Source: Pseudomonas entomophila
GTDB lineage: Bacteria > Pseudomonadota > Gammaproteobacteria > Pseudomonadales > Pseudomonadaceae
Length of the DNA stretch: 64,000 nt
Reading direction: 5' to 3'
NCBI RefSeq assembly: GCF_023277925.1
Contig: NZ_CP063832.1
Location: 744,001 to 808,000, forward strand
The notes below the pieces were generated by a model. It was given only the letters and a program-made list of their open reading frames with translations, had not been told where the DNA came from and did no database searches. Shown piece after piece: positions 1 through 7,282 of this stretch. The position numbers and the translations under genes were made by a program. The stretch's first letter is position 1. Each line of letters starts with the position of its first letter.

Positions 1-2
1 CC

Positions 3-518
3 AGTGCTGGGGATGCACTTATTGAGCTGAGGAATGAGAGGGACAGGCTGAAAGCTCAGTCGGAACGCATCACTTTGCAAGCGATTGGTGTTATTGGCGG
101 GACAGGACAGATTATCACCGGTGCCGGTATTTGTTATGGGTCGCTTGGGTTGCTGTGCGCAACTTTGGGAGCGCCAATGATTGCGCACGGAGGAAATAAT
201 ATATATGAGAGTGCAAGGGGGTTGTATGAGGGTCGTGATGATATAGAGGGGCCGGTCAAAAAAGGCTATCGTGAAGTCTCTAAGAGTTTAGGGTATACCG
301 AGCGGGAGGGTACACTAGCATACTTGGCCGCCGATGCAGCGCTGTCGGTGGGCGCTCTGTTTCGGCCAGTTTTAAAAGCGGATGCATGGAGACTTTACAA
401 GTACTATTCCGTTGATAATGAGGCTGCGATACGACAGATGAGCACAGCAGCGGGTGTTGTAGAAACAACCACAACCGGTGCCACGGCATATCAGTTTAAT
501 AAAGAATACAGGGAATGA
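3..518 (+). CDS. DUF4225-like putative T6SS cargo, 5' end outside window
   Basis: The frame is open from the first bases of the window, so the true start lies upstream; an internal TTG at 75 is not a credible start. The translation aligns over its whole length with the C-terminal half of the protein at 2662-3375: a polar helix, a Gly-rich hydrophobic stretch (GGTGQIITGAG...), then the NNIYESARGLYEGRDD and YKYYS...RQMS blocks. The stop overlaps the start of the next gene by ATGA, the same coupling as in the complete locus at 2.7-3.6 kb. Because that copy directly follows an Hcp gene, I infer a type VI secretion cargo, perhaps membrane-acting; the biochemical activity is unknown. Base composition is clearly AT-richer than most of the window, which suggests transfer. 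DUF4225 is named from memory of the family. Confidence 0.7.
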   Translation, partial: SAGDALIELRNERDRLKAQSERITLQAIGVIGGTGQIITGAGICYGSLGLLCATLGAPMIAHGGNNIYESARGLYEGRDDIEGPVKKGYREVSKSLGYTEREGTLAYLAADAALSVGALFRPVLKADAWRLYKYYSVDNEAAIRQMSTAAGVVETTTTGATAYQFNKEYRE

Positions 519-802
519 GTGTGTTTGAGTTTCTTCTGATTATCGTCGTGGACGTGCCGACTACGTTGCTGATCAGACGCTACTTGTGCTCCACGAAAAG
601 CAGTGTATTCCTTGTGGTGCTGGCCTATATTCATGCGATTGTGATAGGAGGCTTCTATGTCACGCTCTTGAAGGGTGATGACGTGTTTTTTGTGGAAATA
701 GACTATGGAGATAACTTTTTTCGTGACTTGATTTTTGTCAATGTTGGGGTTTTTGTCATGGTCATGTTTCATGGCTGGTCTGTTTCTTCGCGCTATAAAT
801 AA
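515..802 (+). CDS. Small membrane protein, candidate immunity partner
   Basis: A 95-residue protein with three predicted hydrophobic segments (about residues 4-20, 31-53 and 72-90), overlapping the upstream DUF4225-like gene by 4 bp. Its N-terminus (MSVFEFLLII) is echoed by the 91-residue protein at 3372-3647, which stands in the same position after the complete DUF4225 gene, and by a broken copy at 864. Translational coupling and a membrane location suit an immunity protein protecting the inner membrane or periplasm against the neighbouring cargo. That role is inferred from context only; I recognise no family. Confidence 0.6.
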   Translation: MSVFEFLLIIVVDVPTTLLIRRYLCSTKSSVFLVVLAYIHAIVIGGFYVTLLKGDDVFFVEIDYGDNFFRDLIFVNVGVFVMVMFHGWSVSSRYK

Positions 803-863
803 TGTTGTGCCTTGCGTTATGCGCCGTCTTGGCTGCTGGCGAGTTTAGTGAGAAGTGCGTGGG

Positions 864-1103
864 ATGAGTGTGTTCGAATTTATGTTGGTGATTTTGGTGG
901 ATGTGCCGGTGACGCTATCGAGGGTAGAGAAGGGGTTATTCGTTTTTTCACGGCGCGGCTTAATGACGTGGGCTTTTGGTTTGTGATCTCCGTTACTGAG
1001 AAAATGGTTTTTTCATATTTGGGCTATGGCCTCGCGAAGCGTTGACTGGTCCCAAGTTTTGGCCATGGCTGAATAGTAGGGGCATGGTGGTGTTTCATGG
1101 GCG
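864..1103 (+). pseudogene. Decayed copy of the small membrane (immunity-like) gene
   Basis: An ATG at 864 starts MSVFEFMLVILVDVPVTL, nearly identical to the start of the intact gene at 515. The frame then diverges and stops at 984-986 after 40 codons. Sequence near 1082-1101 (catggtggtgtttcatggg) still matches the tail of the intact gene (catggtcatgtttcatggc, about 757-775). The copy is therefore full length but frameshifted. It may still make a 40-residue product, but I treat it as a remnant of a duplicated pair. Confidence 0.6.
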
Positions 1104-1385
1104 TGCAAGATGGCTTTATGAGGGCGAGATGGCGTGGAAGGGCTGGTCAGGAAAGGCTATCAGGAGGTCTCGAAACGCTTAAGGTATACCTAGTGTCCCG
1201 CACGGTTAATTCGTTTATCTACTTAAATGGTTTCGCCCAATGATTCCGGGGCTTTTAGATTAACGAACTACCCGAGCGGGACACTAGCAGGAGGGGCACT
1301 AGCCCACTTGGCCGCCGATGAGGCGCTGTAGGCGGGTACGCTGTTAGATCGTGCCCCGCGAAAGGTTGGCGATGGCACTGCATCC
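1104..1385 (+). pseudogene. Decayed DUF4225-like fragment split by a MITE-like insertion
   Basis: DNA at 1104-1190 matches the region of the first DUF4225-like gene around 210-298 (tatgagggcg..., aaaggctatc...gaggtctcgaaacg, ggtatacc). The match resumes after an insertion, at about 1288-1385 (cacttggccgccgatgaggcgctg). In-frame stops are present (for example tag within gctgtaggcg). Only the C-terminal part survives, and it lies after an immunity-like remnant, so the order of the decayed parts does not follow the intact cassette. Confidence 0.6.
1190..1287. mobile_element. ~98-bp MITE-like element with terminal inverted repeats
   Basis: The left end TAGTGTCCCGC (1191-1201) is the exact reverse complement of GCGGGACACTA (1276-1286). 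The complementarity continues imperfectly to about 32 bases on each side (CGGTTAATTCGTTTATCTA against CGGGTAGTTCGTTAATCTA), so most of the element is inverted repeat. CTAG occurs at both edges (1190-1193 and 1284-1287) and fits a 4-bp YTAR-type target duplication, although it overlaps the repeats. There is no room for a transposase. It interrupts the homology of the DUF4225 remnant, which is direct evidence of insertion. Confidence 0.7.
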
Positions 1386-1634
1386 AGCCAATTCTGTAGG
1401 TCCTACAGCCATTCTTCCGATGTTCGTGTAGTCCTTTTCCTAAAGGGGCGTTTTTCCCTGTTCGGCCGTTGTCGCGAGGGGATACGCGCTTTAGTCTCGC
1501 CCTGCCTGTCGTGTTTCACCGTCCGGGGTTGGCCGGGCTTCTGGGCAGAACGCCGCGCAAGGATCGCGCGGTCTGGTCCGGGGGCCCTGGAGGGTGAAAT
1601 GCGGCGGGCTCATTCTTTTCTTGGGGGTTAAGTC
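1386..1634. other. Intergenic region before the DUF3077 gene
   Basis: About 250 bases without a credible gene. It holds a small palindrome CTGTAGG-T-CCTACAG (1394-1408) and presumably the promoter of the DUF3077-like gene. GC content rises here from the AT-rich effector remnants to typical levels. I see no other structure I can support. Confidence 0.4.
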
Positions 1635-1937
1635 ATGGACAAGGACGAGCAAGCGAAGGGCACTGGGGATCCGAAAATCATCAGCCTGGTCGAGCGCAGC
1701 AAACGGCGTTCGGTACGCGACTGGGTGCAGGCGATCCCCGGGTTGCCGACGGAGGACGTGCTGCAGGAAACATCGATCATCCTGGGCTGCATCACCGGGC
1801 TGACGTACCAGGCATTGAGCAAACCGAAAGAGGCGCAGACGCTGATGCGCGCCACCTACTACCTCAGCGGCATGGCCAAGGCGATGATCGATGGGCAGTT
1901 GCCGGGGAGCCAGGCTGGCAAGGGTGAGCGCGAGTGA
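1635..1937 (+). CDS. DUF3077-like small protein
   Basis: A 100-residue protein of a family common in Pseudomonas. The diagnostic stretch is in the middle: LPTEDVLQETSIILGCITGL, followed by a YLSGMAKAMIDG segment, i.e. two amphipathic helices. The first 35 residues are charged and variable. The function is unknown. Members often occur in several copies per genome; another pair occurs here at about 35.9 and 36.7 kb. A strong hairpin terminator follows. ATG 1635 is chosen because the family match begins close to it. Confidence 0.6.
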   Translation: MDKDEQAKGTGDPKIISLVERSKRRSVRDWVQAIPGLPTEDVLQETSIILGCITGLTYQALSKPKEAQTLMRATYYLSGMAKAMIDGQLPGSQAGKGERE

Positions 1938-1982
1938 TTCCGCCAGGCCTGTGCTGAACGCAGGCAACACGAGTTTCACACA

Positions 1983-2015
1983 AGCCGCTTCCGATACCTT
2001 CGGAAGCGGCTTTTT
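1983..2015 (+). terminator. Rho-independent terminator after the DUF3077-like gene
   Basis: An 11-bp perfect stem AGCCGCTTCCG / CGGAAGCGGCT (1983-1993 and 2001-2011) is followed by TTTTT. It separates the DUF3077-like gene from hcp. Confidence 0.85.
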
Positions 2016-2179
2016 CATGCTTACTCGGTGGGTCGCAGGGAACAAGGCAGGGCAGGGTGGAGCACCGACCTGGGATAAACATCCCGTGTAAAAGCGGGCC
2101 GGCAATTTCAGACGCAGCTGGCATACACGGCGGAGTCGAGCCCGTAGCCTGCTGGCCTGGTCAACAAGGAGTCGACCCC

Positions 2180-2665
2180 ATGGCTTATCACGGCTACATG
2201 CGCATCATCGGCAAGCTTCAAGGCCTGATATCGGCAGGCTGCGGTTCCCAGGCGTCCATCGGTAACAAGTGCCAGGCGGGGCACGGCGACGAGATCATGG
2301 TGCTCTCGTTCAATCACAGCCTCTCCAACCCCATCAATGCCATACGCAGTACCCACCATCCGGTAATCGTCACCAAACTCGTCGACAAGGCCTCGCCCTT
2401 GCTTGGCCAGGCAGTGGATGGCCGGGAGGTGGTCGACTGCGATATCCATTTCTACCGTACGCACCCGGCGGGGCACCGGGAAAAGTACTTCTCTGTCAGG
2501 CTCGACGGCGCGTTGATCGTGGCTCAGGACCTCGATGTGCCCCATGCGGTGCTCATGACTGATCAGGAGCCCGAAGAGCGATTGTACATCCGCTATCGCA
2601 CCATCAGCTGGATTCATCACGCGGCCGGTACCAGCGGGCATGCCTCGTGGGGAGAGCAGCCATGA
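2180..2665 (+). CDS. hcp: Hcp family type VI secretion tube protein
   Basis: A 161-residue Hcp-type protein. Hcp hexamers stack into the inner tube of the type VI apparatus and can carry cargo in the lumen or as a fusion. Visible family features are the early GLISAGC-like turn, the HGDEIMVLSFNHSL segment, the HHPVIVTKLVDKASPLL segment and a beta-rich C-terminus ending in RTISWIH. An AAGGAG ribosome site at 2166-2171 supports ATG 2180. The stop overlaps the next start by ATGA, so the DUF4225-like protein is translationally coupled to Hcp. No other T6SS structural gene is nearby, so this is an orphan hcp-cargo locus. Confidence 0.88.
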   Translation: MAYHGYMRIIGKLQGLISAGCGSQASIGNKCQAGHGDEIMVLSFNHSLSNPINAIRSTHHPVIVTKLVDKASPLLGQAVDGREVVDCDIHFYRTHPAGHREKYFSVRLDGALIVAQDLDVPHAVLMTDQEPEERLYIRYRTISWIHHAAGTSGHASWGEQP

Positions 2666-3375
2666 AGCAGAAGGATGAATTTGGCCTGCGGCTGGATGAA
2701 GCGTTCTGGGAAGTCAATGCAACGGCCTCTCGGCTGATTAGTTATGGATGTGGTGTCAGCGCGCGGCATTTGCAGGACCGGCGCTTACGGATGCAGTTCA
2801 ATCGGGAGCTGGCGTACTACGCAAAACGGGTGGTGGAAGATGTTTATGAGCAAAGAATCAGTCCGGATGAAGGACTTGGGCTGATCAAGCGTGAAAAAGA
2901 AAGTCTGTACGCTCAGTCATCCAGGATTTTGAATCAGTTAGGTGGTATGGCGGGAGGGGGCTCACAAGTCTTGACAGGCGTGGGGAGTTGCCTTGGGTCT
3001 TATGGTGTTGGTTGTGTAGCGCGTGGAGGACCGATTCTCGCACACGGGTTAAATAATTTTTATGAGAACGCCAAAGGGCTATATGAAGGGCGAACGGATG
3101 TTGTGGGTCCTGTCAGAAAACGCTATCAAGATGCCGCCAAGCGTTTGGGGTATGAGGAGCGCGAGGCAAATATCGCTTATTATTCTGCAGACTTGTACCT
3201 TTCTGGGAGAGCGCTTAGGCGGATGGTCCCGAGGCGAGATGCATGGCGCCTGTTTCGGTATATGGAGAGCGACAAAGAGCGAGCTTTCAGGCAAATGAGT
3301 AAAGCTGGGTTAGCCCTTGAAGTGGCAACGTCCTCGATAACAATAAAAGATTTAATTAATGAGATTTTGAAATGA
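2662..3375 (+). CDS. DUF4225-like protein, candidate Hcp-dependent effector
   Basis: A 237-residue protein coupled to hcp by a 4-bp overlap. Residues 1-90 look helical and charged. About residues 94-140 form a Gly/Ala-rich hydrophobic region (LGGMAGGGSQVLTGVG, then GVGCVARGG). Residues 140-237 carry the conserved NNFYENAKGLYEGR and DAWRLFRYMESDK blocks also seen in the partial protein at the window start. There is no recognisable catalytic motif and no signal peptide. The position between Hcp and a small membrane protein suggests a secreted toxin with its immunity partner, and the hydrophobic Gly-rich part makes membrane insertion possible. The toxic role is inference. AT-rich codon use suggests transfer. 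Confidence 0.65.
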   Translation: MKQKDEFGLRLDEAFWEVNATASRLISYGCGVSARHLQDRRLRMQFNRELAYYAKRVVEDVYEQRISPDEGLGLIKREKESLYAQSSRILNQLGGMAGGGSQVLTGVGSCLGSYGVGCVARGGPILAHGLNNFYENAKGLYEGRTDVVGPVRKRYQDAAKRLGYEEREANIAYYSADLYLSGRALRRMVPRRDAWRLFRYMESDKERAFRQMSKAGLALEVATSSITIKDLINEILK

Positions 3376-3647
3376 GCGTATGGGGGCTGATATTGCTCAC
3401 GCTGGGGGATATTGCTTTCACATTGGCGCTAAGCAGATTCGTGTTCAGGGATCTTGTTACCGGTTGGCAGTTTTGGGGCGCCTTGCTATATGCGGCATTC
3501 GTGAGTGGGTCCTATTACGAGTTGATGAGTGGACAAGGATTCGTTCCTTTTGCCCTAGAGGAGTTTTCACTGTTCGAATATGTCGTTCTTGTAATTTTCA
3601 GCTTGTTGATGACTGCCTTTCATTTCTGGGCGTTAAAAATATGGTAG
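3372..3647 (+). CDS. Small three-helix membrane protein, candidate immunity
   Basis: A 91-residue protein with hydrophobic segments near residues 4-22, 33-52 and 68-90. Its ATG overlaps the stop of the DUF4225-like gene by 4 bp. It is only weakly similar to the 95-residue protein at 515-802, as expected if immunity proteins diverge with their toxins. By position it is the last gene of an hcp-effector-immunity cassette. I recognise no named family. Confidence 0.6.
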   Translation: MSVWGLILLTLGDIAFTLALSRFVFRDLVTGWQFWGALLYAAFVSGSYYELMSGQGFVPFALEEFSLFEYVVLVIFSLLMTAFHFWALKIW

Positions 3648-3766
3648 GGGTACTACCGAATACGTGTGCTGCATGGCACCGGCTATGCCGGTGATCGCGG
3701 GGCAAGCCCGCTCCAGGGAGGTGCAGGCCGGGAAGGCTGCGTTGTCACGTGGAGAACAGAGCCCTT

Positions 3767-3848
3767 TGTAGAAGCTTTAGCCGCGATGCAGGCAACGCGG
3801 TGTCGGGCACCCGCCTGCGGGTGATCGTGGCTGAAGCCGCTCCTACAG
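3767..3848. repeat. REP pair (TAGCCGCGAT type)
   Basis: Two inverted REP units, TGTAGAAGCTTTAGCCGCGATG and ATCGTGGCTGAAGCCGCTCC, flank a GC-rich centre. This is the common extragenic palindrome of this genome (also at about 14.9, 19.4, 29.8 and 61.8 kb). It lies between convergent genes. Confidence 0.8.
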
Positions 3849-3893
3849 AATTCGCTGAAATTCAATTCGGGTTTGTCCCGCGATCAGCACGCC

Positions 3894-4373
3894 TCACCCT
3901 TCGGCAAACTGCCGCAACCGCTCGCCGTCCAACCGGTAGCGAACCCATTCATCCTGCGGCTGCGCCCCCAGCGACTGGTAGAAACCGATCGCCGGTTCGT
4001 TCCAGTCCAGCACGCTCCACTCCAGGCGCCCGCAGTTGTTCGCCAGCGCTTCACGGGCAATGTGCCGCAACAGCTTGCGCCCGGCGCCGTCGCCGCGTTG
4101 CTCGGGCGTCACGTAGAGGTCTTCCAGGTAAATGCCATTACGCCCCAGCCAGGTGGAATAGCTGTAGAAGTACACGGCAAAGCCAATCGCCTGGCCGTCG
4201 CGCTCGCACATCAGGCTGCGCACGGTGCTGCCTTCGTCGAACAGGCTGTGCTCGATATCGGTGAGGGTCGCCACCACTTCGTGGCGGGCGCGTTCGTAGT
4301 CGGCCAGTTCGGTGATGAAGGCGAGGATCTGCTGGGCATCGCCGCGCACCGCAGGGCGGATGGTCAAGCTCAT
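3894..4373 (-). CDS. GNAT family N-acetyltransferase
   Basis: A 159-residue single-domain GNAT protein that would transfer an acetyl group from acetyl-CoA to an amine. Motif A is visible as LYVTPEQRGDGAGRKLL (Q/RxxGxG/A), preceded by the YLEDLYV beta strand; the C-terminal WNEPAIGFYQSLGA block is typical of the diamine/spermidine-acetyltransferase-like branch. The substrate cannot be told. The start at 4373 has AGGAAG about 8 bases upstream. Transcribed divergently from the LysE gene. Confidence 0.8.
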   Translation of the reverse strand: MSLTIRPAVRGDAQQILAFITELADYERARHEVVATLTDIEHSLFDEGSTVRSLMCERDGQAIGFAVYFYSYSTWLGRNGIYLEDLYVTPEQRGDGAGRKLLRHIAREALANNCGRLEWSVLDWNEPAIGFYQSLGAQPQDEWVRYRLDGERLRQFAEG

Positions 4374-4501
4374 GGCGTGTCTTCCTTGTGAAAGGCTAAG
4401 GACCGTATCAGTAATGTGTATCTGTGCAATTTTCACGAACTGTACCGGTCGATTGTCGCCGGGCTCCGTTAGTGTGGCCACACGATAACCAGAAAACGGA
4501 A

Positions 4502-5131
4502 ATGCCCGCCATGCTTGCCTCTCTCGACCTGCTCAGCGCTTTCGTGCTGTTCGCTTTCGTCTCGTCCATCACCCCAGGCCCAAACAACACCATGTTGCTG
4601 GCCTCGGGGGTGAATTTCGGGGTGCGTCGCACCATCCCCCACGCGTTGGGGATCAGCGTCGGGTTCATGGTACTGGTGCTGGCGGTGGGCCTGGGGCTGG
4701 GCGAGGTGTTCAAGGCCTGGCCGCCGCTGTACAGCATCCTGCGCTATGCGGGCGCCGCGTACCTGTTGTACCTGGCCTGGAAGATCGCCACCTCCGGGCC
4801 GATGTCCGGTGATACCGCCAGTGGCCGCAAACCGCTGGGTTTCTGGGGCGCGGCGGCGTTCCAGTGGGTCAACCCCAAGGCCTGGGTGATGGCGGTGGGG
4901 GCGATCACCACCTACACACCGGCCCAGGGCTATGTGTTCAACGTCATCGTCATCGCCGCGGTGTTCGCCCTGGTGAACCTGCCCAGCGTGGGGATCTGGG
5001 TGATGTTCGGCAGCGCGCTGCGCAACCTGTTGCGCAACCCGCGCGCGGTGGTGCTGTTCAATGTCCTGATGGCCGTGTTGCTGGTGATTTCACTGTATCC
5101 GCTGCTGTTTGTAGAATCGGCGTTTTCCTGA
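4502..5131 (+). CDS. LysE/RhtB family amino-acid exporter
   Basis: A 209-residue inner-membrane protein with about six hydrophobic helices. The N-terminal signature FVSSITPGPNNTMLLASG is diagnostic of LysE/RhtB exporters, and the central FQWVNPKAWVMAVG block is also conserved. Members export amino acids or their derivatives with the proton gradient; the substrate is unknown. ATG 4502 or 4511 could be the start. The alpha/beta hydrolase gene begins only a few bases downstream, so the two may be co-transcribed. Confidence 0.85.
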   Translation: MPAMLASLDLLSAFVLFAFVSSITPGPNNTMLLASGVNFGVRRTIPHALGISVGFMVLVLAVGLGLGEVFKAWPPLYSILRYAGAAYLLYLAWKIATSGPMSGDTASGRKPLGFWGAAAFQWVNPKAWVMAVGAITTYTPAQGYVFNVIVIAAVFALVNLPSVGIWVMFGSALRNLLRNPRAVVLFNVLMAVLLVISLYPLLFVESAFS

Positions 5132-5139
5132 AGCAATGA

Positions 5140-6021
5140 GTGCAGTCGATGGAGTTGATTCCCTGGTCCCATGAATGCGCCGAAGGCTTCACCCTGCGGG
5201 GTTGGCGCACACCACCGAGTGGCCGGCCGCTGTTGCACTTCCTGCATGGCAATGGTTTTTGCAGCCTGGCCTACCAGCCGCTGCTGATGCGCCTGGGCGA
5301 GCATTTCGACCTGTGGCTGAGTGATGTCCAGGGCCATGGCGATAGCGACCATGGTGGTGTGTTCCGCGGCTGGAACCGCACGGCGGCGCTGGCGGTGGAG
5401 GCATTCGCGGCCGAGCGTGGCGAGTATGGCGAGGTACCTCGGTATGCCGTGGGGCACAGCTTCGGCGGGGTGCTCACCGGGTTGATCCTGGCGGCCGAAC
5501 CTGGGCTGTTCCAGCGTGCGGTATTGCTCGACCCGGTGCTGTTCAGCCGCGGCATGATCGGCATGATGGGGGCGGCGGCGATGGTCGGCCTGCACCGTCG
5601 CCATACCCTGGCGCGCAAGGCCGCGACCCGGCGCAGCCACTGGCCTGACCGCGAGGCGGCGCTGGCGTCGCTGCAGGGGCGGGGGATCTTCAAGGGCTGG
5701 AGCGACACCGCCTTGCAGGCGTATGTGGAGCATGCCATCGGCGATTGTGGTGAAGGGGTGGTGCTCAAGTGCCGGCCCAGCCGCGAGGTAGAGATCTTCA
5801 GCTCGTTCCCCGAGCGCATGTGGCAGAACCTGGCGCGAATCCAGACCCCGACGCGGATTCTCTATGGTCAACACACCTACCCCTTCGTGCCGCATTCGGT
5901 GCGCCGGCTGGCCGAGCTCAATGCCCAGGTGACCGCGCAGCAAGTGGCGGGCGGGCATTGTTTCATGCAGGAAGATCCAGCCGCCGCCGCAGAGCAGGTG
6001 GTGGCGTTCCTGCAGGGGTGA
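5140..6021 (+). CDS. Alpha/beta hydrolase
   Basis: A hydrolase of about 290 residues. The nucleophile elbow is GHSFGG (about residue 107), the oxyanion region HGNGFC is near residue 39, and the C-terminal histidine is in AGGHCFMQEDP. The substrate is unknown; hydrolysis of an ester or amide is implied by the family. GTG 5140 and ATG 5149 are both possible starts. It directly follows the LysE gene. Confidence 0.8.
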   Translation: MQSMELIPWSHECAEGFTLRGWRTPPSGRPLLHFLHGNGFCSLAYQPLLMRLGEHFDLWLSDVQGHGDSDHGGVFRGWNRTAALAVEAFAAERGEYGEVPRYAVGHSFGGVLTGLILAAEPGLFQRAVLLDPVLFSRGMIGMMGAAAMVGLHRRHTLARKAATRRSHWPDREAALASLQGRGIFKGWSDTALQAYVEHAIGDCGEGVVLKCRPSREVEIFSSFPERMWQNLARIQTPTRILYGQHTYPFVPHSVRRLAELNAQVTAQQVAGGHCFMQEDPAAAAEQVVAFLQG

Positions 6022-6145
6022 CCCAGTCTCGGCGGTGAATTGTGCAGGCTGCTGTCCATTACGCGACGATTGCCTGCCGATTCGCGCGCGAACGACAGGT
6101 GCAGATTCCTTACGCTGACGCTCCCCCAATGGAAGGAGCCCCAGC

Positions 6146-7282
6146 ATGAACCAGGCGGTCAGCCCAGACCCACAGCCTACCCTCGAACACTCCCGTGCCC
6201 GGCACCGGCAGCGCTGGCTACGTTTCGGCCTGGCCGGCGCGGTTGGCCTGGCGCTGCTGGCCTACGGCGGCCATTGGTGGCTGGCCGGGCGGTTCCTGGA
6301 GCAAACCGACGACGCCTATGTGCGTGCCGACTGGGCGCCGATCAGCGCACGGGTCAGCGGCTATGTGGCCGAGGTGGCGGTGGCCGACAACGCCACGGTC
6401 AAGGCCGGCGACCTGCTGGTGCGCCTGGATGCACGCGACTTCCACGATCGCCTGCGCAAGGCCGAGGCGCGCCTGGCGGTGAGCGAGGCGGCCGTGCAGG
6501 TGCAGCGCATGCGTTTGCGCACCTTTGCCGCCGAACAGGACGAACAGGTCCAGGCCATTGCCCGCGCCGAAGCCGAGCGCGGTGGCAGCCGGGGCGAGGC
6601 GCAGCGTGCCGAGGCGGACTGGCAACGCTATCAGCGCCTGGCCGAGTGGCAGGCGGCCAGCGTGCAGCGCATGGAGCAGGCCCGTGCCACGCGGATCCAG
6701 GCCCACGCCCTGCAACGCGCCGCCGATGCCGAGCTGGCCCGCCAGCAGGCGCGCAAGGCGGTGCTGGCCCAGCAGGGGCGGCAGCTGGAGGCGGAGCTGG
6801 TGCAGCGCCAGGCCGACCTCGACCAGGCCCGTGCCGAGGTTGCGTTGGCCCGCAGTGCCCTGGCCGATACCGAGGTCCGCGCACCGTTCGATGGCGTGGT
6901 GGGGCAGCGCAAGGTGCGCCAGCAGCAGTACGTCACGCCCGGCCTGCCGCTGCTGGCGGTGGTGCCGGTGGCGCAGGCCTACGTGGTCGCCAACTTCAAG
7001 GAAACCCAGCTGGCCCACCTGCGCCCGGGGCAGCCGGTCACGCTCGAGGTGGACACGTTCGGCCAGCACTGGCGGGGCACGGTCGACAGCCTGTCGCCGG
7101 GCTCCGGCGCGGTGTTCGCCTTGCTGCCGCCGGACAACGCCACCGGCAACTTCACCAAGATCGTCCAGCGCTTCCCGGTGCGTATCCACCTCGATCCAGC
7201 AGCGGACGGTGCGCCCGGGTTGCGGCCTGGCATGTCGGTGATCGCCACCGTGGATACCCGGCAGGCACGTCATGAGCGCTGA
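6146..7282 (+). CDS. HlyD/EmrA-type membrane fusion protein
   Basis: A 378-residue periplasmic adaptor. One transmembrane helix (about residues 30-50) precedes the EQTDDAYVRAD motif typical of EmrA. The barrel/lipoyl halves GYVAEVAVADNATVKAGD and VRAPFDGVVGQRKV flank a long Ala/Arg/Gln-rich coiled-coil hairpin (about residues 100-235). It links an inner-membrane pump to an outer-membrane channel; the pump gene overlaps it by 11 bp. No outer-membrane factor or MarR-type regulator is adjacent. Confidence 0.88.
   Translation: MNQAVSPDPQPTLEHSRARHRQRWLRFGLAGAVGLALLAYGGHWWLAGRFLEQTDDAYVRADWAPISARVSGYVAEVAVADNATVKAGDLLVRLDARDFHDRLRKAEARLAVSEAAVQVQRMRLRTFAAEQDEQVQAIARAEAERGGSRGEAQRAEADWQRYQRLAEWQAASVQRMEQARATRIQAHALQRAADAELARQQARKAVLAQQGRQLEAELVQRQADLDQARAEVALARSALADTEVRAPFDGVVGQRKVRQQQYVTPGLPLLAVVPVAQAYVVANFKETQLAHLRPGQPVTLEVDTFGQHWRGTVDSLSPGSGAVFALLPPDNATGNFTKIVQRFPVRIHLDPAADGAPGLRPGMSVIATVDTRQARHER

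Noticed and set aside
1..3650. Prophage remnant
   Set aside because: No phage structural, lysis or integrase genes; Hcp and its partners explain the region as type VI cargo.
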